DNA of 64,000 nucleotides, taken from contig JANQMN010000124.1 in assembly GCA_028280065.1 (NCBI GenBank), positions 1-64,000 on the forward strand, read 5' to 3'. The stretch is from Hahella sp. GTDB lineage: Bacteria > Pseudomonadota > Gammaproteobacteria > Pseudomonadales > Oleiphilaceae. The notes under the pieces were generated by a model, which saw only the letters and a program-made list of their open reading frames with translations, made no database searches and was not told the DNA's origin. Below are positions 18,922-27,800 of this stretch, one piece after another. The position numbers and the translations under genes are program-made. Position 1 is the stretch's first letter. Every line of letters starts with the position of its first letter.

Positions 18922-21900
18922 ATGTCGCGCTTTTTCAGGTGGATGATTCACCCGGTTTTCCTCACCATACTTGGCTTGGTTTCACTCTCGCTAGTGATCT
19001 GGTTCGGCGCCAACTATGTAAAATTCGGCGATCCCGCGGAACCGCTTTCCAACATGGGGCGGGCGATCGTTATTCTTGTGGTGTGGTTTCTTGCGTTGTT
19101 GATCGTGGTGATAAAACTGCTCGGTCAACGTAAGCAAAATGACACCATGGTGGAAGCGATTCAGGAAGAATCCGGCCCGACTATTATCGACGAAGAAAAT
19201 CAGGTTATTACCGATCGCTTCAAAGAGGCCATGAGTCTGCTGCGGACCGCAAGATTTGAAGGAAAGCAGGGTCGTCGCTCCATCTACCAGCTTCCCTGGT
19301 ACATCATTATCGGTCCCCCCGGTGCCGGCAAGACCACCGCGCTGGTGAATTCCGGCCTGCATTTTCCGTTGAAGGAGAAACTCGGCGTACAACAAATCGG
19401 CGGGATTGGCGGTACCCGTAACTGCGACTGGTGGTTTACCGATGAAGCCGTGATAATTGATACCGCAGGCCGCTACACCACCCAGGATAGCGATAGCGCC
19501 CAAGACAAAGCCGCCTGGGGAAATTTTCTAAATCTGCTCAAGCAGCATCGTACCCGGCGTCCGGTGAACGGCATTATCCTGGCGATGAGTATCCAGGATC
19601 TGTTGTCCTCCAGCGAGGCGGAACGGCAACAGCATGCGGAAAAGATACGCAATCGAATCCAGGAGCTCTGTGAGCAATTCAAGGTAAAGTTTCCCATCTA
19701 TCTGCTGTTTACCAAGGCCGACCTGATCTCCGGCTTTAATGAGTTTTATGAAGATTTAGGCACTTCCGACCGGGAACAGGTATGGGGAATTACCTTCCCA
19801 TTTGCCGAAAACCAGACCACAGCCCAAACCACGGAATATTTCCTGCCCGAGTTCGACGCCTTGGTCCGGCGCTTGAATGAACGGGTCATCTGGCGCGCGC
19901 ACCGCGAGCGGGATTTACAGCGGCGCGGAAGAATTCTCGGCTTCCCCAGCCAGGTCGAGAACTTACGAAGCGTGCTCGACGGATTTATTAAATCGGTGTT
20001 TACCACCAGCCGTTTCGAACAACAAACCCTGTTACGGGGCGTCTATTTCACTTCCGGGACTCAGGAAGGCCGGCCATTCGACAGGATTCTTGCCAACCTG
20101 TCTTCCAACTACGGCATTAACTATGATGTGGCCGCCGTTCCGCCCGGGTCGGGGAAAAGCTTCTTTATCAACCACCTGCTGCGCGGGATTATTTTCCCGG
20201 AAGCGGAGTTGGCAAGTGTCAACGTTAAATATGAAAACCGGGTCAAATGGATTCGCCGTAGCGTCTTTATTGCCATGGGGCTGTTTTTTGCCCTTGCGGT
20301 TGGGGCATGGACCACCAGTATTTTTAACTCCCAGTCCTTGATGCAGGAAGTGCAAGCATCGCTAAACGATCATAAAACCCAGGTGGTGAACTTTCCGGAA
20401 CCCAAAACGTTTGAACAAGTCTTGGCGATTCTCGAACCGCTGCAGGAAGCCAGGGCGCGTTATGAAGAGACCGAACATCCTTGGCTATCCAGCATGGGTC
20501 TCTACGATAATGGCGTGGTGAACAAAACCGACCAGGCCTTTGACAGTGCGCTACGGCATTTCTTCAAGCCCTTTATTCAACATCAGATCGAAACCGTTTT
20601 GGGGACCGAAGCAAATAACGATGTCTTGTATGACGCGACACGAACCTATCTGATGCTGGGAGACGAAAAGATTCGTCAAAAGCCCGAGGTGATGGCCTGG
20701 TACGCCGATTACTGGGCCGAGCAGTATCCGGGGCAGGCGGCGGAACAGGAACAGCTCAAAGGCTACCTGAACCATGTACTGGACGAAAAATACACCAACA
20801 TTGCGCTCAAAAATTCGCTGTTGAACCGAAGCCGGGATAAGTTACGCACCATTCCCATCGAAAAACGCATCTATAAGCAAATTAAGCGACAACCTGAGTA
20901 CGCCGGAATCTATGACTTGACCAATGAGTTGGGCGTCGACATGCGCGGTTTCTATACCATCGACAGCAAGGGCGCGCGGGCCTTGCGTATCCCCGTGCTG
21001 TTTACCAAGTCGGGGTATCAAAGTCTCGATCTCTCGCCGGACTCGGACATTGTACGCAAATACTCCAGCGAACAATGGATATTAGGGGATGATTTGCAGG
21101 AAGACTTTTCGGATAAGGATATCGAGAAGATTGTCGAGCGGATCAAGATGTTGTATTTCAGCGATTATATTCAAACCTGGTCCAATGCCTTGGACGCGCC
21201 GGTGGTGAAGAAAGTCGGATCAATGAATCAAGCCAGGGATAAGCTGGCACTGGCTTATGATCGAACCGACTCTCCCGTAATCGCACTGATCAACCAGGCC
21301 AGTAAGGAAACCTTACTCACTCCCCGCCTGCCGAAAGCCAACCTGTCCGGCCGTGTCGGCAATGCTATCGAGTCGGCAGTAGAGGTCGTGGCTGAGCGGC
21401 GCGAGCCCACGCCGGTTGACGAGCACTTTAGGGAATTGCATAAGCTTACCGAAGATAAAGATCTGGAACGATATCTGGATAAGCTGCGGGCGGTATTCAC
21501 CAAGCTTGAGGAAATTTCTCTTGCGCCCAATGCGGGGGAAGCGGCTTTCAATTACTCGAAAGGGCGCTTTGCCGGTGCTGGCGGCGATCCGATCCGCGAT
21601 CTTCGGGTTATTTCTTCCCGCGCGCCGAGTTATGTAAAACGCTGGATGGAAAGCCTGGCCGATGAGTCCTGGAAGGTAGTGCTCTACGGCGCCAAAGGCT
21701 ATCTCAGCAATGCCTGGAATCGCGATGTGTATACGCCTTATAAGGAAACGCTGGCGCGGGGATTCCCTTTTGCAAGCAATACGACCAACGATGCGGCACT
21801 GCCGGATTTCGCCGAGTTCTTCAAACCCGGGGGAATCGAGGATCAGTTTGTGAAGGCGAATATTCGGCCGTTTATCAACTCCAAGTGGCAACAGAAAGCC

Positions 21901-22380
21901 GTCGACCGTCGCGCTATAGGGCTTTCGGAAAATGCGATCAAGCAATTGCGCCAGGCCGAGTCGATTCGCAATGTGTTCTTCAGCAAAGGAGAAGAACCGT
22001 CTATCAGCTTCCAGATACGGCCGGAAAAGCTGGATAATACGGTGCGGCGTTTTGACTTTGAAGTCGGCGATCAACGGCTACGCTACACCCATGGTCCCCG
22101 GCTTCGAACCACGATGGAATGGCCGACGCTGGAAACCGGCGCGAGGATCTTGTTCGAAGACCTTAACGGTACCATGCATGAGCAGGAGTTCACCGGCGAC
22201 TGGGGCTTTTTCCGGTTGCTGGATGCAAATCAGGTGAAGCGTGGAGGCTCTTCCCGGCAGTTTCAGGTGAATCTGGCGGTTGAATTCCGGAAAGCTGAAT
22301 TGCAGATTGTTGCCTCAAGTGCCAGCAATCCGTTTTATCCCGGTTGGATAAAAGCGTATCGCTGTCCGGACAAACTATAA
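18922..22380 (+). CDS. tssM: T6SS membrane-core protein TssM (IcmF family)
   Basis: A 1152-residue inner-membrane protein. Two N-terminal membrane helices (residues about 11-30 and 45-65) precede a cytoplasmic NTPase-like domain with an intact Walker A motif GPPGAGKT at 131-138 and a DTAGRY switch. A third membrane helix lies near residue 450 (SVFIAMGLFFALAVGAW), then a long periplasmic region ends in the conserved C-terminal beta domain that binds TssJ. An intact Walker A motif is present in some but not all TssM proteins. AGAGGA precedes the ATG. It forms the channel of the T6SS envelope complex with TssL and TssJ. Confidence 0.96.
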   Translation: MSRFFRWMIHPVFLTILGLVSLSLVIWFGANYVKFGDPAEPLSNMGRAIVILVVWFLALLIVVIKLLGQRKQNDTMVEAIQEESGPTIIDEENQVITDRFKEAMSLLRTARFEGKQGRRSIYQLPWYIIIGPPGAGKTTALVNSGLHFPLKEKLGVQQIGGIGGTRNCDWWFTDEAVIIDTAGRYTTQDSDSAQDKAAWGNFLNLLKQHRTRRPVNGIILAMSIQDLLSSSEAERQQHAEKIRNRIQELCEQFKVKFPIYLLFTKADLISGFNEFYEDLGTSDREQVWGITFPFAENQTTAQTTEYFLPEFDALVRRLNERVIWRAHRERDLQRRGRILGFPSQVENLRSVLDGFIKSVFTTSRFEQQTLLRGVYFTSGTQEGRPFDRILANLSSNYGINYDVAAVPPGSGKSFFINHLLRGIIFPEAELASVNVKYENRVKWIRRSVFIAMGLFFALAVGAWTTSIFNSQSLMQEVQASLNDHKTQVVNFPEPKTFEQVLAILEPLQEARARYEETEHPWLSSMGLYDNGVVNKTDQAFDSALRHFFKPFIQHQIETVLGTEANNDVLYDATRTYLMLGDEKIRQKPEVMAWYADYWAEQYPGQAAEQEQLKGYLNHVLDEKYTNIALKNSLLNRSRDKLRTIPIEKRIYKQIKRQPEYAGIYDLTNELGVDMRGFYTIDSKGARALRIPVLFTKSGYQSLDLSPDSDIVRKYSSEQWILGDDLQEDFSDKDIEKIVERIKMLYFSDYIQTWSNALDAPVVKKVGSMNQARDKLALAYDRTDSPVIALINQASKETLLTPRLPKANLSGRVGNAIESAVEVVAERREPTPVDEHFRELHKLTEDKDLERYLDKLRAVFTKLEEISLAPNAGEAAFNYSKGRFAGAGGDPIRDLRVISSRAPSYVKRWMESLADESWKVVLYGAKGYLSNAWNRDVYTPYKETLARGFPFASNTTNDAALPDFAEFFKPGGIEDQFVKANIRPFINSKWQQKAVDRRAIGLSENAIKQLRQAESIRNVFFSKGEEPSISFQIRPEKLDNTVRRFDFEVGDQRLRYTHGPRLRTTMEWPTLETGARILFEDLNGTMHEQEFTGDWGFFRLLDANQVKRGGSSRQFQVNLAVEFRKAELQIVASSASNPFYPGWIKAYRCPDKL

Positions 22381-22465
22381 TGGCCCGTCCCGAAACAGGA
22401 TGGTGGGCCAGTCCAATAAGCACTGGTAGTACTGTTCAACGATAGAAGCTCCGAGAGGAACGGCA

Positions 22466-23158
22466 ATGTCGCAGGAAAGTCTGGCTTACTTTGGGAAATT
22501 ACCCTGTGCGGGCGACTTTGTGCAATACAATTTGCCAGGTGTGGTCGGCACGAACTGGGATAAATGGATTCAGAATAGTGTTCTGGCGACACAGCAGACG
22601 TTAGGGCAGCGCTGGCTCGAACTCTTCCTGGTCGCGCCCTGGTGGCGCTTTTCAATCATGCCGTCCATATTGAGCGAACAAGGGTGGATGGGACTTTGGT
22701 GCCCGTCCGTGGATAAAGTGGGCCGTTATTTTCCCTTCACCTTTTTACATCCGGTGGACCCAACTCACTCGGCCCTGGACACCTTGTTATATAACAGCGC
22801 CTGGTTTGACGCACTGGAAGAAATTGTCGGTCAGGTGTTTGATCAAACCTTGGACTTCGATGCTTTTAAGCAAGAATTTCTGCAACTTCCGGACCCTGAG
22901 CCGGCGGTATTGCAGATGTCCAATCTGGACGGGCTCAGCCTGGAAATTCCGCACACCGGCGCTGGGCCTTTTCAGGTAACCACGCGGTATTGCTCTGCCT
23001 TGTTAAACCGGTTGAAAATCCCCCATAGTTTCTGGTGGACAGAGGGCTCCACCTGGGTCGGTCCGCGTTTGGTGAGCTGTGCCCATCTGCCCAAGTTTCA
23101 GGGTTTTACGGCGTTCTTAGACGGACATTGGCAACAATGGGGCTGGAATGGCGATTGA
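22466..23158 (+). CDS. tagF: T6SS post-translational repressor TagF
   Basis: A 230-residue TagF/DUF2094 protein. The N-terminus, YFGKLPCAGDFVQYNLPG, is the family signature, and WWRFSIMPSILSEQGWMGLW follows. In Pseudomonas aeruginosa TagF restrains T6SS activity independently of threonine phosphorylation, by sequestering Fha. Presence next to a phosphatase gene and in the same operon as an fha gene fits that role. A GAGAGGAAC ribosome-binding site lies upstream. The gap to tssM is 85 bp. Confidence 0.9.
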   Translation: MSQESLAYFGKLPCAGDFVQYNLPGVVGTNWDKWIQNSVLATQQTLGQRWLELFLVAPWWRFSIMPSILSEQGWMGLWCPSVDKVGRYFPFTFLHPVDPTHSALDTLLYNSAWFDALEEIVGQVFDQTLDFDAFKQEFLQLPDPEPAVLQMSNLDGLSLEIPHTGAGPFQVTTRYCSALLNRLKIPHSFWWTEGSTWVGPRLVSCAHLPKFQGFTAFLDGHWQQWGWNGD

Positions 23159-23189
23159 CTGCATTGACATAGATGGGGAATAACCCGCA

Positions 23190-23915
23190 ATGAAAAACCT
23201 GCAGTGCATTTCAGAGGTACGAACCCACGTCGGTAATGTGCGTAGTCACAACGAAGACGCGGCGGCGGTGCGGGATGCCGATGGCCTGTGGATTGTTGCC
23301 GATGGCATGGGTGGTCACCAGGCAGGGGATTATGCAAGCTCCAAGATAGTGACCACTGTCGGCAATATGAATCTGCGGGCGTACCTGATCGACGTGGTTG
23401 AGCAGGTTGAGGATGCCTTATTGGCCGTTAACAGCGAGCTGATCAGTTATGCCAGTCAAAGTTTCTCGGGAAATAGTAAAGTCGGGTCTACGGTCGTTTG
23501 TTTGATAGTGCGCGATGGCGTTGCCGTTACCATGTGGTCGGGGGACTCCAGGGCTTATTTGCTACGGAACAATAAGCTTTTTGCGGTCACCAAGGATCAT
23601 ACGAAGGTTCAGGAACTGATGGATCAGGGACATATGTCGGCGCAGCAGGCAGAGCAGAGCAACTTCAAAAACATGTTGACCCGTGCGGTGGGAGTCCACG
23701 ATGAATTGTTTGTTGACTTAAATGCATTGGCGGTGAAAAAAGGCGATAGGTTTTTACTTTGTTCAGATGGGCTCTACAATGAAGTAGAAGAGGATGATAT
23801 TCAGCGCATGATGCAAAAAGGCAGTCTGAAAAAGGTGGCGAACAATCTACTGGATTCGGCGCTTGCCAATAGTGCGCGAGACAATATCACCCTAATTCTG
23901 GTAGATGTGAAATAA
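23190..23915 (+). CDS. pppA: PP2C-family Ser/Thr phosphatase (PppA-like) of the T6SS block
   Basis: A 241-residue metal-dependent phosphatase with all main PP2C motifs: VRSHNEDAAAV, WIVADGMGGHQAGDYAS, MWSGDSRAYLLRN, LLCSDGLYNEV and the final DNITLILVDVK, which supply the Asp ligands of the dinuclear metal centre. In T6SS loci this phosphatase (PppA/Stp) reverses threonine phosphorylation of Fha made by the PpkA kinase. No kinase gene is found in the window. It follows tagF by 31 bp and precedes a small membrane protein gene by 20 bp. Confidence 0.92.
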   Translation: MKNLQCISEVRTHVGNVRSHNEDAAAVRDADGLWIVADGMGGHQAGDYASSKIVTTVGNMNLRAYLIDVVEQVEDALLAVNSELISYASQSFSGNSKVGSTVVCLIVRDGVAVTMWSGDSRAYLLRNNKLFAVTKDHTKVQELMDQGHMSAQQAEQSNFKNMLTRAVGVHDELFVDLNALAVKKGDRFLLCSDGLYNEVEEDDIQRMMQKGSLKKVANNLLDSALANSARDNITLILVDVK

Positions 23916-23935
23916 CGACAAGGCGGAAACCGAGC

Positions 23936-24181
23936 TTGGCTGAAGCAAAGCTAAACACAGATCTCATGCAGCTCAACCAAAAACAATTATCCGAGCATGC
24001 AGGTCGAAACGATATTCGCAGGCAACGCAAGGAAATCCTAGAAGAAGTCATGGCGAAACGGGATAAACGGGCCACCCACGCCGGACTGCGAAGGTCCAGT
24101 TTGGCCAAATGGCTCATCCTGCTTGTGTTAATGTCCGCGAGCGCTGCCGGCTACCTGATTTACTCGCTATCGATTAATTAG
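23936..24181 (+). CDS. Small C-terminally anchored membrane protein at the end of the T6SS operon
   Basis: An 81-residue unrecognised protein. The first 55 residues are highly charged and probably helical (a run of Arg, Lys, Glu and Gln including RRQRKEILEEVMAKRDKR); a single hydrophobic helix occupies about residues 58-77 and only a few residues follow, so it looks tail-anchored. The start is taken as TTG at 23936, after a weak AAGGCGGA site; ATG 23966 is an alternative. Its 20-bp spacing from the phosphatase gene implies co-transcription with the T6SS block. No homologue comes to mind; function unknown. Confidence 0.6.
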   Translation: MAEAKLNTDLMQLNQKQLSEHAGRNDIRRQRKEILEEVMAKRDKRATHAGLRRSSLAKWLILLVLMSASAAGYLIYSLSIN

Positions 24182-24190
24182 CCACAATCC

Positions 24191-24526
24191 CTACTTGCAC
24201 AAATATACGGCAAATCTTCGAGTGCCTTCTTCGATGTCGCCAAGGGGCAGAATCGCATTACCGCCCAATTTGACTGCTTCATTTTTTCCCAGCGTTTCCA
24301 AATTCTTCTCTACCGGATCATCCTGCCTTTCAATAAAGCCGATTTTATCGAGAACCTGCGCTGAAGCTTCGCCCATTAATTTGCAGTTCCTGGCCTGATC
24401 CTCGGTAATGAGATTTACCGCCTCCGAACCCGGCAGAGGTTCTATGACACTGCAGCCGCTGACAACGGCTATCGAAAACACCAGTGCGGCAGTTCTGCGA
24501 ACGGCAATCTGTTTAACTTTGATCAT
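24191..24526 (-). CDS. DUF4156-type small lipoprotein
   Basis: A 111-residue protein with a signal sequence and a lipobox-like VVSGC (Cys25). The mature part has two further cysteines (RNCKLMGEA and the final YLCK) that could form a disulfide, and the segments ARNCKLMGEASAQ and EAVKLGGNAIL, typical of the DUF4156 / RcsF-like lipoproteins of gammaproteobacteria. Function unknown; location probably outer membrane, since position +2 is Ser. Convergent with the T6SS operon, 9 bp between stops. Confidence 0.8.
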   Translation of the reverse strand: MIKVKQIAVRRTAALVFSIAVVSGCSVIEPLPGSEAVNLITEDQARNCKLMGEASAQVLDKIGFIERQDDPVEKNLETLGKNEAVKLGGNAILPLGDIEEGTRRFAVYLCK

Positions 24527-24848
24527 CGGGCGTACTCAGAAAAATAGTAAAGCACCAGTCTAGCGACTTTCGGTGCCAGATCAAGAACCCTGTCTGCGCC
24601 GGCGTTGGATAATATATTCCCCAATTAGTCTTTTAAACAATGGATTAGGAAAGAGTTGGAGATCCCTGCACTGTTAAGTGCTGCAAGCCTGGACAGGCCA
24701 TTATCGGGGAAAGCGACTAAACTAGGTTAACCGGTAATCAATTTCCAGTGATTGATTTGCCTGTGAACCGCGTAAGTATGAGAAGCCGGATAAATAACTA
24801 GAGAATATCACTATTATCGAAAAACTAATCAATAATTCCCGATCCTGG
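24527..24848. other. Intergenic region before the hybrid kinase
   Basis: This is a 322-base gap between two divergent genes. It presumably holds both promoters. The last 48 bases are open in frame with the hybrid kinase gene (from 24801), so part of it may be translated. No hairpin, repeat or RNA gene was recognised. Confidence 0.4.
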
Positions 24849-27800
24849 ATGTTGCTGCTGATGGCTGCCATCGGTATAGGAGTCGTGGGAATCTATGTAG
24901 ACCATCTCAATAACAAGAGCGCCCAGCAGTTGCAGCGTGCAGAAGTCACGGATCGGCTGGCGACAATACGGGCCACGATTGAAGGCAAGCTGAATGCGAA
25001 CCTGCAGACCATCATGGGCTTGGTTGCCACCATCAAAGCGGAACCCGACATGCGGCAAGAGCGCTTTGAGCAAATAGCCTCTCATCTTATTGCAGGGACC
25101 ACCCAACTGCGTAATATCGGTGCCGCGCCGGACATGGTCATTCGAATGGTGTATCCGCTGCAGGGCAACGAAGATGTCTTGGGAGTGGATTTGCTAAAAG
25201 TGCCCAGCCAACGTGACGCTGCCTTAAAGGTGCGCGCTATCGGCCGTATGGTGGTGGCGGGACCGTTGAATCTAATCCAAGGCGGCCAGGGATTGATTGG
25301 TCGTTATCCAATATTCCTGGAGTCGGACACCAATGCCAGTTCCCCACGCTTTTGGGGACAGATTTCGGCGGTCATCGACTTGGAGAAGTTCTATCAGGCG
25401 AGCGGTCTCCGTGATGAAAATCTTGAATTGAATGTTAGCATCCGTGGCCGGGACAGTGCCGGCCCCGGAGGTGAAGTATTCTTCGGAGATGGGGGTATTT
25501 TCACCCGGAATCCCCAGCTTGCTATCGTCACGCTACCCAGCGGAACCTGGCAAATTGCGGCGACGCCGGTTGGCGGTTGGCTAACTGTTGCGCCGAACGC
25601 CCCGTATGTCAGAACCTTGATTGTGTGTTCGGCGTTGGTCATTTTAATTCCCTTTGGCGTTGCATTGAGTTTGTTGCGAAAAAAACGTGACAGCGATTCC
25701 AGATTGGAAGGATTGTTTGTTTTATCGCCCTTGGGGATTGCTTTAAATGATTTCGAAACCGGCAAGTTCATTGAGGTGAACGACGCACTGCTAGGATCTT
25801 TGGGGTATAACAAGGAAGAACTTCTTAAAACAGATTATTGGGATATTACCCCAACCGATTATCAGGAAGTTGAGGAGGAACAGCTCAACAACCTGAGTAA
25901 CACCGGTGCTTACGGGCCGTATGAAAAGGAATATATCAATAAGGCCGGGCAGCGCTATCCGGTTGTGTTAAATGGAATGATGATCGAAGACAGCTCGGGT
26001 AGGAAGTTTATCTGGTCGATCGTTGAAGACATTACCGTTCGAAAAAATGCAGAAAAAGCCTTAGCCGAAAGCAAACAGCAGTTACAACTGATTCTTGATA
26101 GTACCGCGGTTGGGATTTGGGACTGGGATATTTGTTCCGGGAAGGTTATTTATAACGCACGTTGGGCGGAAATTATCGGCTATCGCCTGGAAGAGCTGGA
26201 ACCCCTGAGTATCGATACCTGGACCCGTTTCGCCCATCCCGATGATTTGACAGAGTCCGGCAGACTGATGGAACAACACTGGCGAGGAGAAACTGAGCGC
26301 TATGCCTGTGAAAGCCGAATGTTACACAAAAATGGCGATTGGGTTTGGGTGTTGGGAACCGGCAAGGTGGTTGAATGGCAAACTAACGGTAAACCGAAAC
26401 GCGTGATTGGCACGCATTTGGATATCACCAAACGGAAGCAACGAGAAGAGGAACTGCTAAAACTATCCCGTATCGCCAGCCAGACCGGCAACGCCGTGGT
26501 GATATCCGATCCGGCGCACCGAATCGATTGGGTGAATGAAGCATTCTGTGAGATCACCGGCTATCAACTGGATGAAGTCAAGGGGAAAAGTCCGGGTGAA
26601 GTCTTGCAGGGAGAGGGAACGAATCCGGATACGGTCGGCAAAATGCGGGAGCTCCTGCAGAGGCATGAATCGTTTCAGGTGGAGATACTGAATTACCGCA
26701 AGAACGGTTTGGCTTTTTGGGCGGATTTGCGCTGCAACCCCCTATCCAACGAACGGGGCGACCTTACCGGCTGGATGGCCATAATCGTCGATATCACGCA
26801 ACGCCGGGAGACCCAAAGAGAGCTAGCCCAACAGCGGCAATTACTGGAATCCATGAGCCGGCAGGGGCGCATCGGAGGCTGGGAAGTGGATTTGGCAGAT
26901 GGGCGAATTCACTGGAGCGCGATGACCAAGGAGATTCATGAAGTGGCTCCCGACTATACCCCCGATATGGAGTCTGCAGTAAACTTTTACAAAGCGGGCG
27001 AACATCGTGAACGGGTGCAAAAAGTTGTCTATGAGGCGATGCAGACCGGCCAACCCTGGAGCCTGGAATCCTTGTTGGTTACAGCCAAGGGCCGGGAAAT
27101 TTGGGTCGCATCCCGTGGCCGGGCAGAGATGGAAAAAGGCAAGTGCATTAGGCTGCATGGGTCGTTTCAGGATATTGACGAACGCAAAAGGGCACAGCTT
27201 GATCTCACTAGAGCGAAAGAAGAAGCAGAAGCGGCCGCTAGGGTTAAGAGCGAGTTCCTTGCAACCATGAGTCACGAAATACGAACGCCGATGAATGGTG
27301 TACTGGGCATGTTGAATCTGTTACAGCGAGGAAAACTTACCGCTGAACAAAGGCGTAAAGTCAATTTGGCGAAAGACAGCGCCGATTCCTTGTTAATGCT
27401 GATCAACGATATTTTGGATTTCTCCAAAGTCGAAGCCGGTAAGCTTGATCTGGAAATTTTCGACTTTGACTTACGCCAGATGCTGGGAGATTTTGCCGAA
27501 TCGATAGCTTTGCGAGCCCAGGAAAAAGGCCTGGAACTTATTCTCGACCTGCGGGGTATCAAGCAGTCCTTAGTAAAGGGTGATCCTGGACGTTTGCGGC
27601 AGATTTTTGTCAATCTTGTCGGTAATGCCATCAAGTTTACGGAGCGGGGTGAAGTAACCATCCGCAGCCGCCTGGAAGAAAAAGCCGGGAATCTGCAGTT
27701 AAACTCAGAAATTATTGATACCGGAATTGGCATACCGACTGAAAAAGCCGTGGGATTATTCGAACCCTTTACGCAAGTAGATCCGTCGACGACGCGTAAC

